From positions 310,001 to 374,000 of the forward strand of contig JALJCO010003064.1 of the NCBI GenBank assembly GCA_023101725.1: DNA of 64,000 bases. The letters are read 5' to 3'. Under the pieces are notes generated by a model, which worked only from the letters and a program-made list of their open reading frames with translations, had not been told where the DNA came from and ran no database searches. The stretch's first letter is position 1; each line of letters opens with the position of its first letter. The DNA comes from Atherinomorus stipes. Lineage: Eukaryota > Chordata > Actinopteri > Atheriniformes > Atherinidae. The translations under genes were made by a program, and so were the position numbers. Below are positions 1 through 38,417 of this stretch, one piece after another.

Positions 1-1304
1 TCTTTTTTTCCTTTTTTTTTTTCTTTTGGCCTGAAAATGATTGTAGAGAAGACAATATGGCAAGTGTGATTTCATCACACTCCCAGTTAGTGTCAAGATT
101 TTAGTAATGCTGCATAACAAGTGCACCTTTTCAGTATGACATTAACTGAAATCAGTTGTCACTTTTCTTTATTCCAGGTAAAATGCCATTCATCTCAATG
201 ATACAATTTGTGCATGGTTTAAATTTTGAATGCAACATCCAAAAAGAAGCTTTATTTAAACAACCACTGCTTATCATCAACACTCAGAGTGATTTAAAGC
301 TTTTCTCTGTCTGCCTCCTGTCTGTCTGGCATCATGTTTCCTGTTGCATGTCTCTTTGTCCTTTGCTTCCTCCCAGCTATTAAGAATTAGTTCTGCTTGG
401 GGCAGTAGTTGTGATTTAGTTTGACATGTTATCATCAAAATCCAACTTTCTTTCTTGGCTGCAGACACATATCAGCATGCCAGCTGTAATTGCTGCCATT
501 TTTTATTTTGTATTTTTCCTGAAGCAAGAACCAGGGAGACTATGTTGCCCCAAGCTGCAAAGCTCTCAGGATCTGATCATTTAAAAAAAACAAACATGTA
601 TAGCTATATATTATTTAGGTTGCACTTCTGCTGTGGCGTCTGGCAACAAAACACTCAGGACACCGATAAAACGCTTATCTATCAGCTCCCAGAGAATGTG
701 CATGTGTGAATAGAATATTGCTTCTGTGCTGATAAGCCATAATTGAGCAGGCTCCAGAGCTGATTAGCCAAAATGAGTGTCTCAGAAAGTTTTACAATTG
801 ATATTAATCCCTTCTTTCAGTCCATATTTCACGTTTCTAAGAAAAAAAAGAGACCCTTTTGGATGCAAATCTAATAAAGAATGCATTCGAGAATAAGAGA
901 TTTTTCAGTTTCGGCTGAATATTTAGCGTTAGGAGTGAGAAGGAGGAGAATTTGGTGGGAGAAATGTTTCACGGTGCCAGTAAAATTGAGGTTCTGGAGT
1001 GAAGCTTAATGCGATTGTACCGGAGCCAAATTAGCTGTTTCCAACATAAAGCGCATCAATTTCAGCCGCCTTCGCTTATTTCATAATCCTTTTACTTTTA
1101 CCCAAGCGTCATTTGCATACAAAAGGCGAGCAAGCACCTATTATCTTAGAAAACACGTACATTTTCTCAGCCTTCTTCTTTATTCTTTACATTCAGGATT
1201 ATAATTGCACTTGAGTTTTTGTATCTCCGCAGGACAATCCTCTTTATTATATTAAATTATTAATACTTTATTGTTGGGTTCCTTTGCCCAGAGTCTGCTT
1301 TCCG
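1..1304. other. 3' flank of the C3orf80 homologue; non-coding, possible conserved element
   Basis: No coding exon is recognised here. For the minus-strand gene at 1305-1937, poly(A) signals (AATAAA read on the minus strand) lie at 1267-1272 and 1243-1248, the first only about 35 bases past the stop, so its 3' UTR may be very short. The part at about 700-1190 has low repeat content and clusters of transcription-factor-like words, including an octamer ATTTGCAT at 1111-1118 and several TAATT/ATTAG cores. It reads like a conserved non-coding element, but conservation cannot be tested from one sequence. Confidence 0.4.
1243..1272 (-). terminator. Poly(A) signals for the C3orf80 homologue
   Basis: AATAAA is read on the minus strand at 1267-1272 and again at 1243-1248, 33 and 57 bases beyond the stop codon. 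They are the nearest canonical signals; a longer UTR with later signals is possible. Confidence 0.45.
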
Positions 1305-7034
<5,730 letters not shown>

Positions 7035-8526
7035 ATAATTACCAGCCACTTTAAATATAGCTGGTTAAACAAATAGCTTAATATCAGCTAATCACATGGC
7101 AACAACTCAGTGTATTTAGGCATGGAGACGTATTTCAGAAGCTGCTGATCTACTGGGATTTGTACACACAATCACACACATTTGTACACTCATCTCTAGG
7201 GTTCACAGAAAAAATACCCAGTGAGCCAACTGTCTGAACAAAAATAGCTTGTTAATGTCAGAGGTAACTTAAATAACCACTCATTACAACCAAGATATAC
7301 AGAATACCATCTCTGAGCAGACAATATGATGAACCTTGAAGCAGATGGGCTACAGCAGCAGAAGACCACACCGGGAGCAACTCCTGTCAGCTAAGAATGG
7401 GAAACTCACACAGGCTCACCTACGCTGGATGCTAGATGATTGGAGATGATGATGGGAAAACATCACCTGGTCTGATGAGTCTTGTTTCAGCTGCAACATT
7501 CAAATTGAGGGGTCAGAATTTGGCAAAAAAACAAACAAACAAACAAGCAAAAACAACAACAACAACCACAGGAAAGCATGTCTTGACTTGTATCAACAAT
7601 CCAGGCTCCTGGTGGTGTAATGGTGTGTGGGGGGTGGATATTATCTCTGCACACTTTAGGCCCCTTAGTAACAACTGGGCAGTTTAATCTGATGCACCGA
7701 TCCGATACCTGGATCAGATATCAGCTCCGATATTGACTAATTAGCTGGATCGGATGTTGAATGAATCAGGCCGCTTCAGCATTTCGATCCAGTCATTTCT
7801 TTTCTTTTATATCATACAGATAATGACAGCTACAGTGATCTAGTCACTTAAATTCTATGTTTGCAACGCCAGTTACGTCATCATGCAGAGTAGAGAAGTC
7901 TTATTTATCTGTTTTACTGCTAATGTAAACTTTATTATTTGTCAATAGATAACATTAAGTTAATTTATACCTGTGTTAATTTTTTTTGTACCTTTTTTTT
8001 TTTACGAGGCTAAATGTTGTATGTCAAGCCTGATGCCTTCACTCACATGGCAAGGTATACAGTTCATTTATTCAACAGTAGTAACAGATCAGTATCAGCC
8101 GATATGCTAAGCCCAGGTATCGGTATCGGATTGGATCGGAAAAGACTGGATTGGTGCATTAAACACCACCTGAGTGTTGCTGCCGACCATGTCCATCATG
8201 ATCACATATAGCATCTTTTGATGGCTACTTCCAGCAGGAAAATGCACCATGTTTCAAAGCTCAAATAATTTTAAACTGGTTTCTTGGGCATGATAGTGAC
8301 TTCACTGTACTCCAGCATCCTTCACAGTCACCAAACCTCCATCCAAAATCTGCAGCAACTGCGTGATGCTGTCATGTCAATATGGAGCAAAATCTCTGAG
8401 AAATGTTTCCAACACTTTGTTGATTGTATGTTACGAAGAATTAAGGTGGTTCAGAAAACAAAAGGGGGCCAACCGGGTAGTACTAGCTTGGCAACCCAGG
8501 ACTAGCAAAAGTGACCAGTGAGTGTA
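7035..8526 (+). mobile_element. Decayed Tc1-like DNA transposon with an internal insertion
   Basis: Remnant of a Tc1/mariner-superfamily element in plus orientation. Pieces of transposase are readable in shifting frames: the helix-turn-helix part (AADLLG-like context near 7140), RPHRE-like text at 7355-7385, APGGVMVWG-like text near 7605-7630, VADHVH near 8180-8195, and FQQENAPCFKAQ near 8230-8265 followed by the catalytic-domain tail LQQLRDAVMSIWSKISEKCFQ at about 8345-8410 and KGGPT-like text at 8460. The right end reads GTGACCAGTGAGTGTA (about 8511-8526), typical of this family's inverted repeat. The left end is degraded near 7035-7050. Stops and frameshifts throughout show that it is dead. 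About 470 bp of foreign sequence interrupts it. Confidence 0.8.
7690..8158. mobile_element. Short inverted-repeat element nested in the Tc1 remnant
   Basis: This block separates two parts of the Tc1 transposase that are adjacent in intact relatives. It starts with TGATGCACCGATCC and ends with GGATTGGTGCATTA, imperfect inverted repeats, and contains internal GATCCGATACC/GGTATCGG-type repeats facing each other. It has no coding capacity, so it is a MITE. The superfamily is uncertain: fish hAT-type MITEs have similar TGCACCGATCC ends. TTTAA and TTAAA flank the two ends, but a clean target duplication cannot be fixed. Confidence 0.6.
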
Positions 8527-11500
8527 GATATCAATTCACAACCCCAACAGCATCAGGGATGCAGATCTACTTTATACTTAGACAACATACAGTTTGCATA
8601 TCATGCAAAACATATGGATGTTTGTGAGACTCCATCGTTCACAAAACACCCAGAAGCAAGAAACCAAACCACTCTGGATTAGTTCAAGGAGGTTTGACAT
8701 TGCCTCAAACCACAAACCTTTACACTAGTTGTTTGTTTACATGTCAAAGTTGACAGAAATATCAAATATTGTATTCTGAGATGTCAGAAAGCACGTATAC
8801 ATTTTGAACTGTGCCACTCAGTGTGAATTAGTCTAATGGAAGCTCACAAATGCTGGAACAAGCAAAGAGAAAATTAACACAATATGATGTGTAATGATAG
8901 AACACATATGTCAATGGAGTCATGTGAAAACATCATAAATCCACTTTCAGCTCTAAGGTTTGATGTAATAGAGCACAACAACTTCTGATGGTTTTAATGG
9001 TGTTATGATCAACAATAAGAGACAAAAAAATGCAGAAGCAGTGTGGAAAACTAAATACACCCCTACTGCTTCCACAGGAATTAAGAGGGTAAGCAGCAGC
9101 CAGGTGCTGCTAATCGAATGCACATGACTTTATATCTTTCAGTGGGATTACTGGGAAGGTTGAGGTTAAAATGGTCAAACTTAGTTATAGCTGTGCAGGA
9201 GGAGCGGCTCAGTGGTTGGCATGAATGGACTTATACCAGCAGTCCCCAGTCACAGACTTGTAGAATCAAGATGTCCTGAGGGAGACGCAATAATAAGTGA
9301 TCATGAATTTAATCTGAATTTTCAATTTCCTTTTTTTTTTTTTATTATAATATCCTCTTCCTTATTGTTCTTTTTGCCCTTCTTTTTTGCGTTCTTTTTG
9401 TTTTTTTAAAATTGTTTTCTTCTACAGTTTCTGTGTCCTTTTCTGGAGTCATTGTAAGTCTCAGTTATTCATTAGAAACTTCTGAATCACTGAAGTTGCT
9501 GCGGACAGCTTTGCAGCTTTTTAAAAGTTATATTGTTGTGTGATTTGTGTGTGTATCCATAATTCTATTTTAATTTCAACTTATTTAAAGTCATTTACCA
9601 TCTCAGTGTAATGCATCACTTAATTTTGCTGTGACTAACATGAAATGGTCGCAGCTAATTCACATTCTTGCAGGATCAGCATTTCTGAAATTAGCATCCA
9701 AGATGATTAGAAAGTAAGTGACAGCAACATCGTAAAATTTTCTTCATGAGTATATTGTCATGTGCAGAACCAACAGTCACCAGCTCCATCTCTTTTACAT
9801 TAACCATCAGTCATTTAGGCATACACTTTTTTTATCCAAATACAAGTAAGGAACAACATTTAAACTGTAGTACGTGAAGAAATCCTTGCATGAGCAGTGA
9901 GTTGTAAATATTCAAAACACTAAATGCAAAAACAGTAGGACAGGAAGTATAAAATTAGTACAGGTTACACATGTTAGAAGGGTTAGCATTCATCAACAGT
10001 GGCAGTCAGGGACATTGTGTAATAACAGGGAAAATATATATATATTTTTAATTGTAAACTGTGTGGGTGAAATAAAAATACCTCTAAGGACTCATAAAAC
10101 ATCTCCACACAAGAAGAAGACAAAGTGAGTCAGGACAAATAGAGGTGCGTGCAGAAAAAGGCAATGTATGAAGAAAAAACAAAGACGAGCTCCAGATAAT
10201 GAAAATTAAATCAAAAGCGAGGAACGGTTGTTGTTGTGAGTGAAGTCACAAGTTCAGTCACAAGTCACATTACATTTGCATTTGGTGCAATTCCTGAATC
10301 AAATATTAAATCAAGTTAAACTTCCCTAACATTTTTCCTTTGTTGATCCGAAACTCTGAGAACAACAGATTTTTTTCTAATGATAATTAAATGATTGAAG
10401 AGAACTGCCATTTTATCATTGTAGAGGACTGAATGAGGTAACCTCTGAAGGCTTTTATGGTCAAATGACTTCTACAACATCTCTCAGTTTCATCAAGCAA
10501 AGGTGCTGCTGTAATCCCTGTTTACCGCTGTTTAGCCTCTTTAAGCAGCGCTGCAGCCTGCATGCATCGCTCCTGTGTTGCTGTGGATCTTTCCAGAGAT
10601 AAATCAGCTCTGATGGCAAAATGACTCATTGATATTGAAAAGACACAATGTCCCTCATCTCCAGAGTAAGAGGTTAAAGCACCAGGGTATAATAAACCTT
10701 TTCCCTCCGTGGTGTTTCTTACCTTTATGTGTGTGTACATGTGTATTAGTTTGAATGTGTGTCTGTGTGATGGATAATGAGTGTTAACCTTCTGGGGTGT
10801 GTGACATCACTGTTTCCAGAGAGGTCGGTCGATTTTTTTTTTTTTAAAGCGCTGTCATAATACACACAATGAAACACTGTTAAGCTGATCCACACAGGAG
10901 GGGAAGGCAGATCTTTTCCAAAACTATTTCTCAAAATTCATATCTCAGTTCCAGATTAAAACGCAGTAGAGATTGTAAAAATGATAAAGTTCAAGTCTAA
11001 AGTCAAGATTTTGATGTTTGACCCGAATGTCTAAAAGAAGGCCTTTTTCTAGTTTATCATTGCTCACTAATTGCAATTTCTAAACAGCTCAGCATATTTA
11101 GTATGTGGTGGCAGAGCTCCAATATCTACTTTCTGATTGGTCCAGAGATATCTAAAGCACTCTAAAATGGATTTACATAACATTTTAAGATTTCCAGCTG
11201 ATGAAACCAGATGATTCAGTGATATCTTAGGTGTTGTTCCTTTAGCACCACCAACAGGTCAAAGTTTCCATTGATTCTGTAACTTCAACATGTAAGGGTT
11301 AACGTAAAAATGGGTGCACACGTCATGGTTCCCAGATGAAGCATCTTCTTTTGTTCATTTACTTATTTGTTGTGGTTTTGAGTAGAATACGTGTTAAACT
11401 ATTGGGCTGATTGCAGTGACTCTTTTTCAGGTCTTATTTTTCCTCTCGGGGTGAATTAAATGGACGTTAGAGATTCAACTTTTTCTGTTTTTTTTTTTTT

Positions 11501-13276
11501 GTCAAATTATTTATTTGTCCACTACTTACATGTTTGAGCAATGACTTGTGAGGCTGGTGGCACTATAAGCTTGGAGTAAATAATAGAAATGTTACAGAGT
11601 AAATTGTTGAGCGCTAGTTTTGAGTTTGCTGCATCACCTTGGTTAAGTAAAACCTCACAGTGCCTCTCTGGCTGTTGATTCTCTCTCAATAAATCTTTTC
11701 AAATTCTCATTTTTGTACCTCAGCTCTGAACCTGAAACGCTTGTGTTACCTCCACATTTTGAATAGACTCTTCTCAGATTTCTCCTGTCTTAATATTTTC
11801 TTCTACCATCCTCCTGACCTTCTCTGCCCTATTTCCCCCGCCCCTTTCTTCCTCTGCTCCTGCTTTATCTCCTCTGATTTCCTGGGCTATTGGGGATATC
11901 GTTTTGCCACTGAGTCTGATGTTGTGCTGTCTCCTCTTGCTCAGAGGAGCTGATCTCTCCCCTTAGACTTGGATTCTCGGATAATGTCCCCCTCCCAGTC
12001 TGCGGCATCTTTCCCCTTCTCCTCGCTGCTGGCTGCAAACCACATATCCATTCTTCAAGTTGGACAAGTGGCTGAAGGAAGGGGAGAGAGGAAAGAGATC
12101 ATTGAGTTGAAGATCAATAGGAAAGCCTTTGATCCTTCACTCATTCCTCCCACTGGTCATCTCAGACAACTCTGCCTCCCTTATTTGTTCTCTGCTAGAC
12201 AGTCAAGGATGGACACTTTGATTCCTGAGACATTTCATTTGAAATGTGTTGTATGCTGATATTGCTATCAGTCCTATCATTTGCATGAATCTAACTTCAA
12301 CGTTTCTTCACTGCTGACTTTCGTCATTTGCTGTCTGATGCGCCATCTAGTGGTCCTTTTGTGCAATGCAGCCTTTGATGTGATGTAGACTTTTTCCCGC
12401 TTAAAGTGAGTGACCTAGTTGCACCATGTAGTCCTGGCTGCCCTTTTCGCTCTTGAAGAAAGCTTTGCAGACAAGAATCTACCAGTTTAACTTTAACATA
12501 AAAGCAACGCAAACCGAGCACCTGCTTTTCTTGGAGTTTACCCCCCCCCCCCTCTTATACTTTTCATTTACTGGAGTATTTCCTTACAGTGTTAACCTCT
12601 AATTGTATATGTAAAAACAAAAACGTCTCCATAGTGCACGCACTTTGCAAACAATTTGATTACTTTTCCAAACAAATGCAGCTGATTTTGTTGCCTCTGA
12701 GGCGGGACAGCAAACATCTCTTTACACCGATTCACTCTAATGTATGTTCGATAGTCAAGAGATATTGAATATCCCGACTAACCCTTAACATGACTTTGCA
12801 ATGGCTGAACTGAAGGCGGGATGCTGCACTCCGCCCACATGTAGTGTTCATTCATGTGCTAACAAGCGCTGCGCAACAACTGCGCGGTACTGATCCTTAT
12901 ATTGTGCCTCATATTTACAGCTGCGCAGTAGTGACTTTAAGATGGTGTGTAGATCTGCGTTGTATGTCAGGGAATACACAAACAACGCACTCACATGTTC
13001 AATCAAAAGAAGGAAAAAGGCTGCTGTCTCTGGATTTGGGAAACTGTAATCTATATTTTTGGTGGATCAAATTAAGATGCTTTAATAAAATAAGGATGTT
13101 TGAATCGTAAGGATGTGAAGTTGATCAGTCACAAGATGAGTGCGCTAACCACTGTTTAGCGCCGTTGACGAGATAGTCGTTGAGAGGATCGCGTTTCCTT
13201 TCAGGTGTAACTATTAACGCGCAGCCTCTTCTGCTCCAAAACGGAAAGTATAACGGGGTCTGATCACAAACAGAGG
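8527..13276. other. Intergenic, 5' side of the FIIND-Death gene
   Basis: No recognisable gene. The sequence is AT-rich with short homopolymers (for example a C run at 12541-12552). About 9030-9300 looks like old interspersed repeat, but I cannot name the family. The last part, about 12640-13276, is richer in CG dinucleotides and GC-rich words (AACGCGCAGCC, GGCGGG) and is the likely promoter and 5' UTR of the plus-strand gene that starts at 13277. Confidence 0.35.
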
Positions 13277-32815
<19,539 letters not shown>

Positions 32816-33712
32816 AAGGGATGTGAGCTCAATGAAGTACTGGACACTTGTTGCTCCATCAAATGGAAGCAACAAAAATCTCAGGAATGCAGCAGAATCA
32901 ACCTGTGGACCAAACGCCAGCTCTTCTCCTGGTTTGTGTTAAACATGCAAAAATGAGGAGTTTGTATCTCTGCATTTTACGATGAAAATCACTGTCTTCA
33001 GTTTGGAGAGGCATTTTACGCTTATTATGTTCAGATGTGGTCCTTTGATTCTGTATTAAATACAGAAAAAAGAAGCTGTGCCTAAAGGTACCTCTGTGTA
33101 ATCAGGTTTAAGAATGACCAGTAGAGTCGGAGAGGTCATTGAAATATGTAGTAGTTTAAGTAGCCAGTATGTAAATGCAGGTGCTGCAGTGTTGCATTTA
33201 CAAAAATCAGGAAAAATCCAACCTGTGTATATAGTTTCACTTTTGAATGCTATGATAATGGGAATTTTCATAAAATAATTTAGCATTAGATCACATGTAA
33301 GTGACTGTCCAAAAAAACTACAGACTGAATTTTGGAAGTATTTTGTTTCTTGCACATTTGCTATTTGTGCTCATTATCCTGTACATATCCTTTTTTAATA
33401 CCTAAAATGTTCAGACCTTAAGTTTATTTTTTTTAAGTCTATTAAATCTTGTCATATCTGTTTTGATAACCATGACTCTGTAAAAGTAAATGAGTTTCAA
33501 TTATGCCATTTAAATTGATCAGGAATTACTTTTCTCTCCTTTTAAAACTGGAAAGTACATTCTTTGTCTTTGTAATGTATAAATCTTGTTTGTGTAGCTG
33601 GGTACACTAAAAAAAAGAACTGTATACACACTTGTGAATACAAGGCAGCTTCTCACCTGCAACATTCATACTTTTCTGATATGCTCTCAAAGGCATTTTC
33701 TCACTCCACCAA

Positions 33713-34004
33713 AATAAAATGAAATAGAATCATTTCTACAGTGATGTTTGGGTTACCAAGTGAAATTAATGTCCTCAATCATGTCAACACTATTTTAAGA
33801 AAGCTGCTGGAACGTTATTTGGAACACTGAATTTTTTGGGATCTTCCATGCAGATATGATGTTTACATTTGGGAGTGTGTTGCTGCCTTGAAAGTTTACT
33901 TCCAGTAATCCAGGCCGTCCTTTCTGCTCTTGTTTCTGTCAGGTCCAAGTCCCTCCAAAGACTTCTCTAATAAAAAAAAAAAAGAGAATTGTTGACAAAA
34001 TAAA
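33713..34004 (+). terminator. Candidate poly(A) signals of the FIIND-Death gene
   Basis: AATAAA occurs at 33713-33718, 33969-33974 and 33999-34004, giving a 3' UTR of about 0.9-1.2 kb after the stop at 32813-32815. Which is used cannot be told from sequence. Confidence 0.4.
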
Positions 34005-36385
34005 ACTATAAAACGTGTCCTGAATATTTTTTGTTTGCTTTTTTTAACTTAGTCTTTGTACTATTTTATAAAATAAACTATCAAATAAAGGAATTAGAAC
34101 AGGATTCTCATTTTGCAGTTCTCTCGAGGTACCATTTTACAAAAACATGCATTCTTTATTAATTGATGATTATAAAGGGACACTAGGAGTTAGTTGTGAG
34201 TGGTTATTAGTCTCTGTGATGGATTGATGACATGCCCAGCGTGTATTCTGCCTCTCATCTCATAGCAACTGTGATTCCTGCTTAACCCCCAGGTTAAGCA
34301 GGAATGAAAAATTGATCATTTTCCCCCCTTCTTAGTATTTGCCAATTTTAGAAATGTGGTATTAGGACATTTATTGAGGTATGCCCCACCAGCAGTCTAA
34401 TTGGCTTGTAATGAAGTTCAACTACTTGTCTAATAATGTAAGACACAGCAGTGTTGTAATGTTAACCTGTTATCACAATTAAAAACATGCAGACTTCACA
34501 CAGAGAACCCTCAGCCAAAATTTGAACCAGAAACTTTCTTCCTGTGAGGCAACAGTGCTAACCACCAATACCATCCTGCAAGAGAAAAGCTTCCTTCAAA
34601 ATGACTAAGTTCCAAAGATTGTTTTGTATGTTATACCGTATATGACTGTTAGAATTCCCCCTGACAGAAGAAATCCTCAGATAATTACAGGTATTTTGGT
34701 TTAAACCCTATAATGCTGTGTATCATATTCCTTGAATCACTTTATGGTAAAAACCTTGCTTAAAGCCCTCACTCAAAAGATAATTTGTTGGTTTAACATA
34801 ATTCAACCATGGCACATATTTCCACATAATTTTGTGTCAAATGAACACATTTGGCATTAGTTAGTTGAATTTAATGAAATTTTGTCAGATCAATTGGTTC
34901 CTTTTTTGTTGAATTCAAATGTTTTATTAATGTAAAAAAAACCCATTTTGTTTGAATTCATCCTACATCAAACTAGATCAAATTGCGTTATATGAATAAA
35001 CTTTTTGTTATTCAAGGCTACTACTGTTACTCTTGTTCAGTTAACTAATATGGGTTTTGATGGTCATGCCAATCTTGTTCTTTCTGTTGGATTTAATGTA
35101 TTTGATGCATAATGACACATTTCTAATTGATCCTATTGCGTTTAGAGGTACAAGTAGCATATCATTCCAATCCGGTGTGTTTGCTCCATTTACCAATTGT
35201 TTGCCTCTACCGCTGCTGTAGAATGAATCCAGCCATTTCAGTTGGTTCTCAGCAAAAAACCCCAAAACAAAACATATTTAGAGAAAACATCAAGGTACCA
35301 CATATACGTACACTTAGTTTATCGTGCAGCCGTACAAGGGAGCCACAAAGCATGATGGAAAATATCCAAACAAACCCACCACAGGACCAGTTGCTCTGAG
35401 TTGTTGATTTGAAGCATGAACCTTCATTGGACTAAAGAATGCAAATCTTTTTAATCTAACTTTTCTTTTCTTTCTTGTTTGTTTTTTTTTTTGTTTATAA
35501 TAAACCAACAAGGGATAATAATTTGGGGGTGAGATAATTTTGAAAACATTTTTATTCTGAAAAATAATCACAGCAGCAGGCCAACAGTAGGCTATAACAG
35601 GCTGTATGAAAATAGTTTCAAACCAGATAACTTGCATGATGCTGCCCCACATGTTCATCCATTCTACATTGAAGCTTTTGCTCTCTATTAGTGTCCTCTT
35701 GCTGAGTTATGCTCAAATTCAGATGTTTCAGATAAAAGCAGTTTAACGGGGGAGAGCAAATTAAAAATGTAAGATGTACCTGACTTTACCTTCAGTTTAA
35801 ATGTGCAGTGATGATAGTATCTTTGTGCTAAATCTTTATTTTGTTTACATTAGAAACATTTTTCGCACTGTATACCATGCTGTTTTGTACTTTCTTTCTG
35901 ACCTCTAATTTTTGTAATTCCAACTGTGGGCATAGCTAATGTTCCAAATAAGTCGCCGAGTGTTCATGTGTGGCTCCAGGTCAGCAGAATATTCTGTTCT
36001 GATTTAGCGCTATTTCTCTCAGAGAAGTGCCCAAATTCTGATTTTTCATGTTCTCAGTCGCATTGCACTTGTGTCTACCGCAACAAGAAGCCCCTTTACA
36101 GCATAAAAGAAGACTGTTTCTAACTGATTATACTTTTTTCGAGGGGCACACAGCCAAAGAGAGGGGCAACTGGCCATCTAGCACACCCTCCAGGAGGCTA
36201 GCCTATTGTTTTCCAACTTGTGCCATCTCAGATGTACTATAAAATCCCCCCCCACCCATCCTGCCCAGCAAATTGCACCCTGTAAATTTCAAATTATGTT
36301 TAAATGATACAGTTCCATAATATAAAACACGAAACAGATTTAAAAAGCTTCAACTTCAGGCAAAGATATGATAATAATCCAATGC
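34005..36385. other. Intergenic between the FIIND-Death gene and il12a
   Basis: No gene recognised. About 34190-34290 (GATGGATTGATGACATGCCC, GTGTATTCTGCCTCTC) looks like a worn copy of the common teleost LINE-tail repeat that reads GACCTGTCCAGGGTGTACCC in fresh copies. The rest is AT-rich unique DNA. Confidence 0.35.
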
Positions 36386-36765
36386 TTTATTATAAATAAC
36401 AGTTAAAACCACCACATGACATCAAATAAATAGATTTATTAAATAAATAGGCCTTAGATAAATAAATAACCGACATTTCCCCAAATATTGGAATACATTC
36501 ATAGGTTAGCCAACATGGCCTCCACTGCTAATCTAAGCAACATTTTGACTGACCCTCAGCTCTGACTGGGAGAAAAAGCTGGAATCAACACAGTAAGCTT
36601 ATACCTGAGAAACAGTAAGATTTGCAGCTTGGTCAGTGCAGAGCACCACAGTTAGTAGTTTTGATGGTAGTGAATAGCTATTACAGCTTAAGTTATGGTG
36701 AATTGAAGGAGAGGAGACATTTATGATATCGCAGTGATGGTGATGTTGATGAGGCTTCCAGATGA
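36386..36765 (-). promoter_or_regulatory. il12a: il12a 3' UTR with AU-rich element and poly(A) signal
   Basis: On the il12a strand five overlapping ATTTA pentamers, including two TTATTTATT or CTATTTATTT-type cores, lie in 36424-36471, about 300 bases after the stop. AATAAA follows at 36386-36391. Such AU-rich elements mark unstable cytokine mRNAs and bind TTP/ZFP36 and HuR-type proteins (family knowledge). This supports tight post-transcriptional control of this cytokine. Confidence 0.6.
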
Positions 36766-38343
36766 TTATTTCCTGTGATCTCCTGAGGAAATGTATCCCA
36801 TAGCTCGGTTGATAGTGATGGCACGAACATGGAAGCCTCTCATCATCTTACACATCTTCTGCCTGTTTTTGAAGGAGTCCTCTTTCCACATATTGACAGC
36901 ATCTTCCTAGACAACAAAGACAAACACAATGTAAAGACAGAAAAATGACCTAGGTCTCACAATAAAAAGTTTCCAAAAATCGCGCACAATCTTAAGAATT
37001 TATCTCTTAATTTTTTTAAATATGTTTTTCTTCTACGAATAGAATAGAGAATATGTGTAGCCTACATGGGGGACAATCTCAAAAGAAGGAATAGAGAAAT
37101 ACCTCTGAGGAGTTGTTCTCTCCATTTGCCATCAGGAAGCAGTTCTGTGCAAACCAAGGAAGATTTTGTCAGGAAACTTCAAAATGGGTTTTCCCAGGAG
37201 ATTCTCTAAACATGACTTGTTTCATCCTACTCCTGTCACGCATGGACAGGTCTAATAAACACACCTTCCTCAGGCTCTGTATCAATACTCCAGTTGGTCT
37301 CAAAAGTGGATCTTCTTTATCCCGTAAGTTGAGGTCGGAATCGAGGTAGTGCTGAATTGCGGCATCATAGTAGGCCAAGTCTTTCATGATGCTCCTCAGG
37401 CATTCACTCTTTTAAGACAAACACACACACACACGTGCAGAAAGGATTCCTGTTAACGTGAATACTGGGAGAAATAAAAGGAATAGTCTTTGCCTTTTAA
37501 CAGAACTTAGAGCTTACCTCACTGAAAGATGAATTTCTTTGCATCATGCAACTGGAGTTCTGTAGGGAGTACAACTGCATTATGATAGGTTTGTTGCACG
37601 ATTTGTTTTTCATGTAAAATCAGGTTGTAACAGGCATCTACTGACCACAGGCTTCAATAAAAGTAGTTCGGTAGTTGGTGAACACAGATCATATATCAAG
37701 CTTCAGGCTGTTTTCAAAGATAGCTAATAACTATCTGTAGGTTTAGGCCTACGTCATAAACATAATTTAAATATCAAGTTGGAAATGTAGGCTAATACTT
37801 TAACAAATTTGACAGTTTTATCTACATCCAAATTAACAAGTCACCTCAGTCAGGTTGGGTGCGCAGGCTTGGACCGTGTCCGCGCTGCGCACTGTCATTT
37901 CACTGGATGGGATCAAGCCATGGCACAAATCTTCCTGTCATGTAAGCAATGTTAATCATTATTTAGAAACTACACAGCGGAGAAAAAATAAATGAAAAAA
38001 AAAAGATAAAATCAGATCAACCTTAAAAGATACTCACACTATTGAGAAGCTCCGTGATATTGCGCAGAAGGCTCCTGAAGAGCGATGCGCAGAGCGCGTT
38101 ATCTGCGCTCAGGACTGGCACCGGCAGCCCCGTGGATGTGCGCCAGTTCAAGGTAAGGAACAGTAAACACACGGCGAAGTCTATACGGCAAGAAAGATCA
38201 CATTCATTAATACATTCGTTTAATGACAATAAAATCACACGACAAAACACCACGAAACAACATGCGATTATAATACAGATACTTATTTAATCGACCAGTC
38301 CGCACTGCGGCGTCTCTGACTTACAGAAATGAAAGTTGGCCAT
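36766..38343 (-). CDS. il12a: Interleukin-12 subunit alpha (p35)
   Basis: Four-helix cytokine subunit that pairs with p40 (il12b) to form secreted IL-12, driving Th1/NK responses. Exons, in transcript order: 38325-38343, 38038-38180, 37845-37934, 37518-37559, 37265-37408, 37103-37144, 36766-36906; all phases fit and total 206 codons plus TAA. Residues 1 to about 25 form a signal peptide (MANFHFYFAVCLLFLTLNW). Helix A includes CASLFRSLLRNITELLNS. The last helix is KMCKMMRGFHVRAITINRAM, matching mammalian p35 (FxIRAVTIDRVMSYL). The segment NSSCMMQRNSSF followed by SECLRSI aligns with NGSCLASRKTSF...ALCLSSI of human p35. N-glycosylation sites are NIT, NLT and several NSS. The cysteine pattern is mostly kept, but the region between helices A and B has one Cys where human has two. 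Position beside schip1 and C3orf80 confirms orthology. Confidence 0.93.
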
Positions 38344-38417
38344 ATTTCTGGTCAGGCAGAGACCTCTGATGGAGACTGATAAGTCAAGAACACTGAAGTG
38401 CTGTTTTATCTGATGAA

